This document shows positions 36,213-44,280 of a stretch of 64,000 nucleotides of DNA, piece by piece. The notes below the pieces were generated by a model that saw nothing but the letters and a program-made list of their open reading frames with translations, was not told where the DNA came from and did not search any database. Source of the DNA: RYN-230 sp036509255. Its GTDB lineage: Bacteria; Actinomycetota; Actinomycetes; Streptosporangiales; Streptosporangiaceae. The position numbers were made by a program, and so were the translations under genes. Numbering within the stretch: the stretch's first letter is position 1; every line of letters starts with the position of its first letter. Where the stretch lies: the NCBI GenBank assembly GCA_036509255.1, contig DATCFY010000046.1:17795-81794 (forward strand), read 5' to 3'.

Positions 36213-37571
36213 GTGGAGACAGTCGCCGAGATCATCAACTGCATGCGGGCGATCGCGCCTGCGGGGCAAGCAACGCTTGACCAGGCAGTTCTCGGGCGTT
36301 TGGGGGAACTCACGCAGTCCCTCATCGCGGTTAAGGAAGGTGCCGCGGAGGAGCACGCGCGGTTCGTGAGCATCAGCCAGCGGGGGCTCTGCCTGCCCGA
36401 GGCGCAATTGTCCGCGTGGCTGTCCGGGGCCACGGTGCTGGTCACCGGCGGCACCGGGTGTATCGGCTCCACGCTGATGGCCCAGTTGGCTGCCCGCGGA
36501 CCGGGCCGGCTGGTCAGCGTGAGCCGCGGCCTCACGGATGGGTGGCCGAGCCAGGCCACCGCGGAGTACCGGCAGGCCGACGTCCGGGACCGCGACGCTC
36601 TGGAGGCGGTAATCAGTGAGGTACAGCCCGATGTGATCTTCCACGTCACCGCGCAGCGCGAGCCCGCGCGAGCCGAGGTGGAGGTGCACCGCACGGTGTC
36701 CACCAACGTCCTGGGCACCCGCAATGTGCTGGAGGCCGCCGAGGCGGCGGGAGTGCCGCAGGTCGTCTGCGCGTCCACCGGCAAGGCGCTGCGTCCCTAC
36801 TCACCCGACATCTACACCGCCTCCAAGCGGGCGGCGGAATGGGTCGCGTCGAGCGTGGCGGGGCGTGGTGAGCTGCTGGTCTCCGCGGGCAGGTTCACGC
36901 ATGTCCTCGACAACTCGGTCATCTACCGGCGGCTGCTCGGCTGGGCTGAGGACGGCGTGATCCGCCTGCACAGCGCCAACATCGCGTTCTACGTGCAGTC
37001 AGCTCTCGAATCCGCGCAGCTGCTGCTGCTGGCCGGACTGGGCGCGCAGCGCGGCGAGTTCCGGGTATACGCCATCACTGACCTCGGCTGGCCGATCAGC
37101 CTTCTGGACGTGGCCCTCGGGGTGCTCATCAGCACCGGATCGCCGACGCCGATCTACTTCAGCGGATACGACCCGGGCTACGAGGAGGTTCCGTTCCCCG
37201 GCCTGTACGACCCGATGACCGCGGGGGACGTGAGCCCGCTGCTGAATGCTTTCGAGGCCGCGGCCGGGACCCCCGCGCCGTGTCCCATGGTGGACGCGTT
37301 CCGGCTGGAGATGGCGGCTAACCCCCGGCCCGCCAAGCTCCTCTCGGCCCTCGACGAGATCTGTGACCGCACGTCTGACTCGGATGTGGTCCGGGCCGGC
37401 CTCAATGAGATGTCCTGGGCACTGCTCGACGCCACGCTGCACGCCGTGCCGCGCCGGGCGCTGGGCCGGGCGGCGGCCCTCTCCGACCCGCACCAGGGCG
37501 TCATGTCCGCCGACCACCGCCGGGTTCTGGACGCGATCAGGGACAGCGCCGGTCTCACTGCCGGCAGCTGA
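36213..37571 (+). CDS. NAD-dependent epimerase/dehydratase, polysaccharide-biosynthesis type
   Basis: 452 residues from GTG 36213, which has GGAGG at 36201-36205. Residues 1-90 are helical. The Rossmann motif GGTGCIGS is near 97-104, followed by QADVRDRDALEAVISEVQPDVIFHVTAQREP and YTASKRAAEW with the catalytic Tyr/Lys, as in CapD/FlaA1-like sugar-nucleotide dehydratases. The substrate-binding C-terminal part is shorter than in CapD, and the last 120 residues are not recognised. Its divergence from the GT2 gene suggests sugar-nucleotide supply for that polymer (inference). Confidence 0.82.
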   Translation: METVAEIINCMRAIAPAGQATLDQAVLGRLGELTQSLIAVKEGAAEEHARFVSISQRGLCLPEAQLSAWLSGATVLVTGGTGCIGSTLMAQLAARGPGRLVSVSRGLTDGWPSQATAEYRQADVRDRDALEAVISEVQPDVIFHVTAQREPARAEVEVHRTVSTNVLGTRNVLEAAEAAGVPQVVCASTGKALRPYSPDIYTASKRAAEWVASSVAGRGELLVSAGRFTHVLDNSVIYRRLLGWAEDGVIRLHSANIAFYVQSALESAQLLLLAGLGAQRGEFRVYAITDLGWPISLLDVALGVLISTGSPTPIYFSGYDPGYEEVPFPGLYDPMTAGDVSPLLNAFEAAAGTPAPCPMVDAFRLEMAANPRPAKLLSALDEICDRTSDSDVVRAGLNEMSWALLDATLHAVPRRALGRAAALSDPHQGVMSADHRRVLDAIRDSAGLTAGS

Positions 37572-37596
37572 ACGGCCGGCCGGCTACCCCACGCTG

Positions 37597-37632
37597 CGGT
37601 ACCGCACGCCGCCCTGGCGGTGTGCGGTACCG
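37597..37632. terminator. Bidirectional hairpin at the end of the mycofactocin operon
   Basis: CGGTACCGCACGCCGCC (37597-37613) pairs with GGCGGTGTGCGGTACCG (37616-37632), with a single G-U position and a minimal loop. It sits in the 93-bp gap where the epimerase gene and the mycofactocin operon converge, the right position for a shared terminator. No U-tract follows on either side. Confidence 0.7.
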
Positions 37633-37664
37633 GCGAGTGCCCTCCCTGCACGCAGAGTGCCCCG

Positions 37665-37979
37665 CTACACAGTGCCCTGATCATGCGTGCCCGCCGGGTG
37701 CGGCTGGAGGATCTGGACGTCGAGTTCTCCCTCGAGGCGCCCGCTGAGTGCCTTGTTGAGCTCGGCGAGCGCAGGCCCGCGGGAGTGCTCGGCGAGCGCC
37801 TCCGCGCTGGTCCACTTCTCCACCATGACCAGCCGGTCGTCGCCCTCGTGCAGGGCGTACAGCACGCAGCCGTCATCGTGGGCGTGCACGTCGGCGATGG
37901 TCTTCTCCATCGCCGCGATGACCTCGGCGCGGTGCTCGGGCAGTGGGCGGATGGTGGCGATGACGACAACAGCGGTCAT
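37665..37979 (-). CDS. Antibiotic-biosynthesis-monooxygenase (ABM) domain protein
   Basis: 104 residues of the small ferredoxin-like dimeric ABM/YgiN fold: VVVIATIRPLPEHRAEVIAAM, then GCVLYALHEGDDRLVMVEKWTSAEALAEHSRGP. The spacing of the strands and the EKW motif match the family. ATG 37979 overlaps the stop of mftF (ATGA), so it is the last gene of the mycofactocin operon. Such proteins oxidise quinols or other aromatic compounds without metal or flavin; an accessory redox role here is inference. Confidence 0.85.
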   Translation of the reverse strand: MTAVVVIATIRPLPEHRAEVIAAMEKTIADVHAHDDGCVLYALHEGDDRLVMVEKWTSAEALAEHSRGPALAELNKALSGRLEGELDVQILQPHPAGTHDQGTV

Positions 37980-39553
37980 GGCAGAGGATCCTTTCCTGGA
38001 CGGACACCGGGCCGCGTCGCGGCCGGAGCTTTTCCGAGCGGCCGCCAGGCCACGGCCGGCAGCAGCGGGCTGAGCAGCTTTTCCCTGAGCACGCCGCGGT
38101 ACACGCCCGCCCCATAGGCCGCCTCGTCGGCGAGGTAGCCGAGCGAGAACGCCGCGGCGGGCAGCGGGGGCCGGATCCGCCGCCATTCCGCGAGGGGCGG
38201 CCCGGCCAGCAGCGACGCGACGGCCAGCCGGCGGCCCAGCCGGGTCCGGGCCGTCCGGCCGCCGGGCCGGGCCAGGCCGGCCACCGCGACCGGCAGCGCG
38301 TACTGGATGGTCCAGCGGCCCGCACCCAGCCAGGTCTGCAGCACCGAATCGGCCATCGGGCGCAGCACGCCCTTGGGTGGTACGTCCCAGCCGCGCAGCA
38401 GCCGGACCAGCTGCCCTGTGCCGGCCCCGTAGGCGGCGAGCGCGACTCCCGGCCTGCGCGCCAGCAGCGCGGCGACGGCCGCCGCCGGCCAGGCCTGCAG
38501 TACCAGCGGCGGCACCTTTCCCGGGTGCCTTCGCGCGAGCGGTGCCGCCGAGCATCCATAACGGAATTTCCGTCCCAGCACCCGTCCCCAGGTCGCGGGT
38601 TCCGCGTGGCTGATCGACGCGGCGGGATCGTAGCGGACCCGCCAGCCGGCTTCCGCCAGCCGCCACACCAGGTCCACGTCCTCGCCGTAGCGCAGTCCAG
38701 CGTCGAAGGGGCCAGCGCCCGAGGGGCCAGCGCCGGGGAGGCCGCTGCCGGGCGCGTCCGCGGCCAGCGCGGCCCGCCGGACCAGCAGGGCCGCGGTCGG
38801 CACGTAGGACAGCCGGGTCAGCGGCAGCACCCGGCCCTCCTGCGGGCCCATGTCGAGTGGTGCGCGGGCCCCCAGATAGCGGCCGGCCGAGCCGGGCTCC
38901 GTGCTGGGCCGGACCCGCGGGGCCACGGCGGCGACCAGCGGGTCCGCGAAATGCGCCGCCAGGGACGTGATCCATTCCGGCCCGGCCTCGCAGTCGCTGT
39001 CCAGGAACGCCACGAGCGGGGTCGACACCTGGGCCAGCCCGTCGTTGCGGGCCGGGCCAGGCCCCCCGGAGCGGGGGCGCCGGATCAGGGTCGCGCCATG
39101 ACTGCGGCACAGGTCCGCGATCTCGGCGGCCTGCCGTGACCCGTCGTCCACCACGGTCACCGGGTAGCCCCGGCCCAGGGCAGCCAGGCAGCGATCCAGG
39201 TAGGCGGGCCGGTCGCGGGCCGGGATGACCACGGTGACGTCGGCCAGGCCATCGGGTCGCCCAGCCGGGTCGCCGCCGCCGGGCGGCCGGGGGTGGGCCA
39301 TGCCGGTGTCGGTGAGCCGCCGGGCGAGCTTGCCCGCGGCGGCTGAGCCGATCGGCCCGCGCCGCAGCTCGGCGACCGCGCGCTGGCCAGCGGGGTTGAG
39401 CCGGAGCAGCCGCGGGGGCGATCCGCCGAACAGCACGTCCGTCCCGACGAACTGGGTCTGCGGGTCGAAGACGATGCTGAAGCCCGCGGGCAGCGGCGCC
39501 GGTCCCGGCCCCTGTCCTGGGCCGGCCACGGGCCGGATGACAGCGCGGGTCAC
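37976..39553 (-). CDS. mftF: Mycofactocin glycosyltransferase MftF
   Basis: 525 residues from GTG 39553, which overlaps the preceding SDR stop (GTGA). The N-terminal segment GFSIVFDPQTQFVGTDVLFGGSPPRLLRLNP is characteristic of MftF. A GT2 catalytic domain follows (VTVVIPARDRPAYLDRCLAAL, DSDCEAG with the DxD, GEDVDLVWRLAEAGW). The C-terminal region is hydrophobic. MftF attaches oligo-glucose to the mycofactocin core. A short run of 15-bp repeats (38708-38752) inserts Gly/Ala/Pro units in the catalytic domain. Confidence 0.93.
   Translation of the reverse strand: MTRAVIRPVAGPGQGPGPAPLPAGFSIVFDPQTQFVGTDVLFGGSPPRLLRLNPAGQRAVAELRRGPIGSAAAGKLARRLTDTGMAHPRPPGGGDPAGRPDGLADVTVVIPARDRPAYLDRCLAALGRGYPVTVVDDGSRQAAEIADLCRSHGATLIRRPRSGGPGPARNDGLAQVSTPLVAFLDSDCEAGPEWITSLAAHFADPLVAAVAPRVRPSTEPGSAGRYLGARAPLDMGPQEGRVLPLTRLSYVPTAALLVRRAALAADAPGSGLPGAGPSGAGPFDAGLRYGEDVDLVWRLAEAGWRVRYDPAASISHAEPATWGRVLGRKFRYGCSAAPLARRHPGKVPPLVLQAWPAAAVAALLARRPGVALAAYGAGTGQLVRLLRGWDVPPKGVLRPMADSVLQTWLGAGRWTIQYALPVAVAGLARPGGRTARTRLGRRLAVASLLAGPPLAEWRRIRPPLPAAAFSLGYLADEAAYGAGVYRGVLREKLLSPLLPAVAWRPLGKAPAATRPGVRPGKDPLP
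38708..38752 (-). repeat. Three 15-bp tandem repeats inside mftF
   Basis: Units at 38708, 38723 and 38738 (GGGGCCAGCGCCCGA and close variants) encode PGAGPSGAG-like residues between two strands of the glycosyltransferase domain. The insert is in frame and likely lies in a surface loop. Confidence 0.8.
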
Positions 39554-40386
39554 AGGGCCAGCCCCCCGTCCACCGGGACCACCGCGCCGGTCATCCCGCT
39601 GCTGCCGTCCCCAGCCAGCCAGGCCAGGGCCGCGGCCACCTCCTCCGGGGCCAGCAGCCGGTCCAGCGGCTGCTGGGCCGCGAACGATCCGGCGCCGGGC
39701 AGCCCGTACAGGCGTGCGCTCTCCGCGAGGATGGGCGTGTCCGTGGAGCCGGGGCTCACCGCGTTGGCAGTTACACCGGTGCCGCGCAGTTCGGTGGCCA
39801 GCGCGCGGATCAGCCCGGCCACGCCAGCCTTGGCCGCGCAGTAAGCCGCCAGCATGGGCAGGCCCCGGGTCGCGGCGGCCGACGCGACGGCCAGGAACCG
39901 GCCGTGCCGCGGCTCCGGCCGGCGCAGCAGTGCCGGGATGGCCGCGCGGGCCAGCACCATCACCCCGCCGAGGTCGGTGCTCACCACCGCTTCCTCCTGC
40001 TCGACAGGCATCTCCCAGAGCGGCATCCCGCCCGCGATCACGCCGGCCACGGCGAGCGCGGCGTCCAGGCCGCCCCACCGGCGTTCGGCCTCGGCGACCG
40101 CGGCGGCCATGGCCGTGTGGTCGCGGGTATCGGCGGCGAGGCCCTGGACCTCACCCGGGCTGCCTGCCGCCTGGGCGACCACGGCGTCCAGGTCGGCCTG
40201 GGTGGCGAGGTGGTAGGGCAGCGCCGGGTCGTCGGCGCAGCGGTCGACGGCCAGCACGGACCAGCCCTCGACGGCGAGCGCGCGCACGGTAGCGGCCCCG
40301 ATGCCCCGCGCCGCCCCCGTCACTAGCGCCACTCTCGGCTTGCTTTGCGCCTCCCGGGCCCCGCCCGCCTCCCCTTCGCCGCTCAC
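39550..40386 (-). CDS. Mycofactocin-coupled SDR oxidoreductase (TIGR04504-like)
   Basis: 278 residues. Cofactor motif VTGAARGIGAAT is followed by LAVDRCADDPALPYHLAT, a segment typical of the SDR subfamily found beside mftE/mftF in mycofactocin loci. The catalytic Ser region is AVASAAATRGLP and the Tyr/Lys pair is YCAAKAG. PGSTDTPI and GAVVPVDGGL close the fold. SDRs of these loci hold nicotinamide that does not freely exchange and pass electrons to mycofactocin. It overlaps mftF by 4 bases and lies 16 bp after mftE. Confidence 0.9.
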   Translation of the reverse strand: MSGEGEAGGAREAQSKPRVALVTGAARGIGAATVRALAVEGWSVLAVDRCADDPALPYHLATQADLDAVVAQAAGSPGEVQGLAADTRDHTAMAAAVAEAERRWGGLDAALAVAGVIAGGMPLWEMPVEQEEAVVSTDLGGVMVLARAAIPALLRRPEPRHGRFLAVASAAATRGLPMLAAYCAAKAGVAGLIRALATELRGTGVTANAVSPGSTDTPILAESARLYGLPGAGSFAAQQPLDRLLAPEEVAAALAWLAGDGSSGMTGAVVPVDGGLAL

Positions 40387-40402
40387 TGGGACCTCCGCTC
40401 GC

Positions 40403-41125
40403 TCATGAAGGCTCCTCCGGCAGCGAGGGGTACCAGGCCGCGACTGCGGCGGCCAGGTCCGCGGCCAGCTGATCGAGCAGCCGTGCTCCCTCGGCCGCTG
40501 AGGCGCCGGCCGGGTCGCCGAGCACCCCGTTACTGCTGACCGCCCGGATTCCGCCGGCCCGCATCGCGGGCATCAGCCGGGACAGCGGGGCGGCGTTGCC
40601 GGCCTCGGCGAGCCCGGCCCGGACCCGGCCCGGAGTGAGGGCCAGTTGCAGCGAGGTCTCGGTCCGCCCGGCGTGGGCGTCCGGCAGGGGCAGATCCGGG
40701 CCGGGCCGCGGCACGGGCATCCAGAGCAGCACGTCGCGTGACTCGGCGCGGAGCAGGGCGACGGCCTGCCGCGCCGGGGCGGTGTTCCCGCCGTGCGCGG
40801 ACACGAACACCAGGTGACCGAACGTCTCGGTGGCCGAGCGGCCCAGCTCGATCAGCACGAGCTCTACCGCGTCCTGGCCGATCGACAGCGTCCCGGCGAA
40901 CCCCGCGTGCTCACCGCTGGAGCCGTAGCTGACCGGCGGGGCGACGACCACACCACGCCGCAGGACGGCGAGCCGCGCGGCCAGCGCGACCGCGATGTCG
41001 GTGTCGGTGGACAGCGGCAGGTGCGGCCCGTGCTGCTCCGTAGAGCCGACCGGGACGGCCAGCAGGGCCCCCGCGGCGCTCAGGCGGGCCGCCTCGGGCC
41101 AGGTGAGATCGGTGAGCAGAGTCAT
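40403..41125 (-). CDS. mftE: Mycofactocin biosynthesis peptidase MftE
   Basis: 240-residue creatininase-family metallo-amidohydrolase. Metal ligands are in STEQHGPHLPLSTDTDIA, VSAHGGNTAP and DAHAGRTETSL. MftE cuts the modified MftA peptide ahead of its C-terminal Val-Tyr to release the core (AHDP). The gene is separated from OYE2 upstream by an 82-bp gap filled with 18-bp tandem repeats. Start ATG 41125. Confidence 0.95.
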   Translation of the reverse strand: MTLLTDLTWPEAARLSAAGALLAVPVGSTEQHGPHLPLSTDTDIAVALAARLAVLRRGVVVAPPVSYGSSGEHAGFAGTLSIGQDAVELVLIELGRSATETFGHLVFVSAHGGNTAPARQAVALLRAESRDVLLWMPVPRPGPDLPLPDAHAGRTETSLQLALTPGRVRAGLAEAGNAAPLSRLMPAMRAGGIRAVSSNGVLGDPAGASAAEGARLLDQLAADLAAAVAAWYPSLPEEPS

Positions 41126-41140
41126 CAGCGCATCACCTTA

Positions 41141-41212
41141 GTGCTGGCCGCGTTCATAGTGCTGGCCGCGTTCAGCGCGCTGGCTGCATTCACAGTGCTG
41201 GCTGCATTCACA
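41141..41212. repeat. Four 18-bp tandem repeats between OYE2 and mftE
   Basis: Units start at 41141, 41159, 41177 and 41195: GTGCTGGCCGCGTTCATA and variants. They fill the gap between the OYE2 stop (41208-41210) and the mftE start, the only sizeable gap between the SDR array and mftF. The units include the OYE2 stop region and could influence translation of mftE. Confidence 0.85.
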
Positions 41213-43283
41213 AGGCCGCTCCCACGCGCTCGCCCTCGATCACCGCGGCGTGTGCGCGCCGTGGCGCCAGGCAGTCACCCACCCGGTGCACCTCGAACGG
41301 CGCCCTGTCCGGACCAGCACCGCCCGGGCCAGCACCGCGCAGCGCGTGCCACAGCTCGTCGGCGGGCCGGGGCGGGACCGCGCAGGCCACCCAGTCGCAG
41401 GCCAGCCGCTGGTGGACCCCGGTCGGGTGGTGCAGCAGCGTGAGTTCCAGGCGGCCCGCCTCGTCCTCGCGCGTGTCCAGCACCACCACGTCCGTGCGCT
41501 GCCGTACGCCCTGGGCGTGCGCCTTCCTGGTCCACAGCTCCAGGTCCAGGGTGAGGCCGAGATCCTGGCCGACCATCAGGGCGCTGGTGATGACTTCGAC
41601 CGCGCAGCCGCGGTCCGCGAGCAGCTCCGCTACCGAGGTGGCCTGGTGGAAGCCGAGTTCATCCACCACGACCACGGTGCCTTCCGGCCGGGCGGACCCG
41701 TCGGCCACCTGGCGGACGTCTACCACCCTGGGGTGCCCGTGCGCCCAGGCCGGCCGGACCGGGACGGCCCCGGTGGCCAGGACGACCGCGTCCGGCTGCT
41801 CGGCGCGCAGGAATTCCTCGTGCACCGGATGGCTGGTCTCCACCCGCACGCCGGCCCGCCGCGCCTGGGCCGCCAGGTCGAGCGTGAGGTTGCCGAAGCC
41901 GGCGCGGCCCGGCATCCGCCCCGCGACCTCGGCCTGCCCGCCGGTGCGGGCGTCGCCCTCGAACAGGGTCACCCGGTGCCCGCGTTCCGCGGCCGTCACC
42001 GCGGCCTGAAGGCCACCGGGGCCGCCGCCGACCACGTACACGCGGCGCCCCACGCCGGGCCCCCGGCGCCGGGAAACGCCCGCGGGCTGGGACGGCCTGG
42101 AGTCCGCGCCGCGTTCAGCAGGCGTGGCGGGCGGGGGCAGTGGCACGGATTCCCGCCCGGCCCGGGGATTGGCGGTGCAGCCGAGCCAGCGGTTGCGCCC
42201 GACCCGGCCGGCGCACTCCTGGTTGCAGGACAGGCAAGTGCGGATCCCGGCCGTGGAGCCGGCCCGCGCCCTGGCCGTGAAGTCCGGGTCGGCGATCTGC
42301 CCGCGGACGACGGCGACCAGGTCGCACTGGCCGTCGGCCAGCGCCAGGTCGGCCTGCCGCGGGTCGGTGATCCGGCCCGCCCCGATCACCGGGATATCCA
42401 CCGCGGCGCGGATCGCGGCCGCGACGTGCATGGCGTAGCCCGGGGCGGTGCGCATGCTGGCCACCACCATGTACAGCGTGGCGGTGGCCACCCCGAGCGT
42501 GGTGTTGATGTAGTCGACCGCTCCAGTGGCGCTGACCAGCCGTGCCACCTCGACCGCCTCGCTGAGGGTGGTGCCGCCCTCGATCAGCTCGTCGCCGCAG
42601 ATCCGCACGCCGAGCACCAGGCCGGGGCCGATCGCCGCGCGCACGGCCGCCACGATCTCCAGCAGCAGCCGGGCCCGGTTGCGCAGCGGCCCGCCGTACC
42701 CGTCTGTGCGCCGGTTCGTGGCCGGGGACAGGAAGCCCCGGATGATCGAGGACTGTGAGCCCTGCAGCTCCACCCCGTCGAACCCGCCCTGCGCGCAGTG
42801 CCGCGCGACCCGGGCGTACCCGTCCACGATCTCCGCGATCTCAAACGGCTCGACCGGCTTGGGCACCTCGCGGAACAGCGGGTCGGGCACCGGGCTCGGC
42901 GCCAGGACGGGGAGCCGGGAGTACATCCCGGAGGACTGGCCGCCGTTGTGGTTCAGCTGGGCCAGGACCGGGACCCCGTGCGCGTGCACCGCGCCGGTGA
43001 TCCGCCGGTAACCGGGGATCACCTCGGTCCGCCAGCCCTGGATCAGCTTCTCGTAGGGCTGATCCGAAGGGTGAGTGGAATGCTCTTCGGTGATGATCAG
43101 CCCGGCCCCGCCGGCCGCGCGCCGCGCGTAATAGGCAGCGTGCTGCTCCGTGGGCAGCCCGTCGCAGGCGTAGTTGGTCAGATGGGCGGCGAACACCACG
43201 CGGTTGGCCAGCGTCAGCGGGCCGACCCGCAGCGGGGTGAACAGGTGCGGGTACGGGCCACTACCCATCGGCTCAGTGCTCAT
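41208..43283 (-). CDS. Mycofactocin-system FadH/OYE-family oxidoreductase 2
   Basis: 691 residues. An N-terminal FMN barrel of old-yellow-enzyme type (HLFTPLRVGPLTLANRVVFAAH, then LAQLNHNGGQSS and VELQGSQSSIIRGFLSP) is followed by a 4Fe-4S motif CLSCNQECAGRVGRNRWLGC and a C-terminal FAD/NAD(P) domain starting with VYVVGGGPGGLQAA. This is the 2,4-dienoyl-CoA reductase architecture. One of two such genes in the operon; its length and segments fit the TIGR03997 group. Four bases separate it from the VWA gene. Electron transfer from or to mycofactocin is inferred from genome context. Confidence 0.88.
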   Translation of the reverse strand: MSTEPMGSGPYPHLFTPLRVGPLTLANRVVFAAHLTNYACDGLPTEQHAAYYARRAAGGAGLIITEEHSTHPSDQPYEKLIQGWRTEVIPGYRRITGAVHAHGVPVLAQLNHNGGQSSGMYSRLPVLAPSPVPDPLFREVPKPVEPFEIAEIVDGYARVARHCAQGGFDGVELQGSQSSIIRGFLSPATNRRTDGYGGPLRNRARLLLEIVAAVRAAIGPGLVLGVRICGDELIEGGTTLSEAVEVARLVSATGAVDYINTTLGVATATLYMVVASMRTAPGYAMHVAAAIRAAVDIPVIGAGRITDPRQADLALADGQCDLVAVVRGQIADPDFTARARAGSTAGIRTCLSCNQECAGRVGRNRWLGCTANPRAGRESVPLPPPATPAERGADSRPSQPAGVSRRRGPGVGRRVYVVGGGPGGLQAAVTAAERGHRVTLFEGDARTGGQAEVAGRMPGRAGFGNLTLDLAAQARRAGVRVETSHPVHEEFLRAEQPDAVVLATGAVPVRPAWAHGHPRVVDVRQVADGSARPEGTVVVVDELGFHQATSVAELLADRGCAVEVITSALMVGQDLGLTLDLELWTRKAHAQGVRQRTDVVVLDTREDEAGRLELTLLHHPTGVHQRLACDWVACAVPPRPADELWHALRGAGPGGAGPDRAPFEVHRVGDCLAPRRAHAAVIEGERVGAAL

Positions 43284-43287
43284 CGGC

Positions 43288-44256
43288 TCAGCTCGCGAAC
43301 ACCGCGCTCAGCGCGGGCGCCACATCGGTGTAGGCCCGGACCCGGCGCAGCCGGCCGCGGCCCAGCCGGGCCAGTTCCCTGGCGAGCTCCTCGTCCTGCT
43401 CACCCGAGGTGTCCAGGAGCACGTCCAGCCGGGGCAGCCGGGCGGCGAGCGGCCGCGGGTCCGGGCCGGCGTTGTGCACGCAGTCGGACAGCAGCACCAC
43501 CCGGGCGTCCCGGGCCGGCACCCGGGCCAGCTCGGTCGCGGCCACCTGCAGCGGGAACGCGATATTGGTCAGCCCCTTGGCCGGGATGCGGAGCATCTGA
43601 TCCAGCAACCGCTGGGCGGGCACGTGCTGGCCCAGGTGGCTGAGCACCGCCGCATCGGACCAGAACGCCACGACCGCCAGGTCGTCACGGTCCAGTTCCG
43701 CGGCGAGCGCGCCGACCGTGGCGGCCGCGGTCCGTATCCGCTCGCCGCGCATCGACCCGGACACGTCGACCAGCAGCACCACGCTGCGCCGGGTCCGGAC
43801 CCGCTCGCGGACGATGATGTCGTCCTCCTCGGGCACCGGGTGCTCGACCAGCTGCTCTACTGTCCGGTCCAGGTCGATGTCGTCCGACCCGCCCCTATAG
43901 CGGACGCTGGCCAGCTCACCCACGCCGCGCCGGGCGCTGGTGTCGCGCCGCGGCCGGGGCACCGCGAGCTGGGCCGCGATCTGCCGGGCCCGGCGCAGCG
44001 TTTCCGGATCGGCCTGCATGTCACCGTCCACCACGTCCTGCAGCGTGCCCTGCTCGTCGGTCACCGCAGGGCCCCCGCTGCCGGACCGGGGCGCCCGGTG
44101 GCCGCCGCGCCCGCCGCCCGGCAGGACCAGGCCGCCGGCCCCGCCCCGGGCCGGCTCGAGCAGGACCGGCGCCTGGTCGAGCACCTTGGGGCGGCGGCGC
44201 AGCGGGCGCAGCTGCGACGCGGCGCGGTCGCGGCGCTGCTCCGCCGGCCGGGTCAC
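43288..44256 (-). CDS. VWA-domain protein, CoxE/magnesium-chelatase-D-like
   Basis: 322 residues. Residues 1-120 are basic and low-complexity. The von Willebrand A domain starts near 155 with the metal-binding DVSGSM (164-169). AVVAFWSDA and VLLSDCVHNAGPDP follow. MoxR ATPase/VWA pairs act as chaperone or cofactor-insertion machines, for example in CO dehydrogenase and cobalt or magnesium chelation. GTG 44256 lies 25 bp after the ATPase stop; a TGA in the same frame prevents a longer start. Its place in a mycofactocin operon is not a textbook component. Confidence 0.87.
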   Translation of the reverse strand: MTRPAEQRRDRAASQLRPLRRRPKVLDQAPVLLEPARGGAGGLVLPGGGRGGHRAPRSGSGGPAVTDEQGTLQDVVDGDMQADPETLRRARQIAAQLAVPRPRRDTSARRGVGELASVRYRGGSDDIDLDRTVEQLVEHPVPEEDDIIVRERVRTRRSVVLLVDVSGSMRGERIRTAAATVGALAAELDRDDLAVVAFWSDAAVLSHLGQHVPAQRLLDQMLRIPAKGLTNIAFPLQVAATELARVPARDARVVLLSDCVHNAGPDPRPLAARLPRLDVLLDTSGEQDEELARELARLGRGRLRRVRAYTDVAPALSAVFAS

Positions 44257-44280
44257 CGGCGAGTCGGCCTCGACGGCTCT

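Noticed and set aside
37980..39110. Extension of the ABM monooxygenase frame upstream to 39110
   Set aside because: It runs through mftF in another frame and gives Arg/Gly/Pro-rich sequence. The ATG at 37979 with the ATGA overlap is the proper start.
41141..41212. Plus-strand peptide with VLAAFx hexapeptide repeats
   Set aside because: The plus-strand frame crosses mftE and OYE2 antisense and lacks a start signal; the repeat is better viewed as an intergenic DNA repeat.
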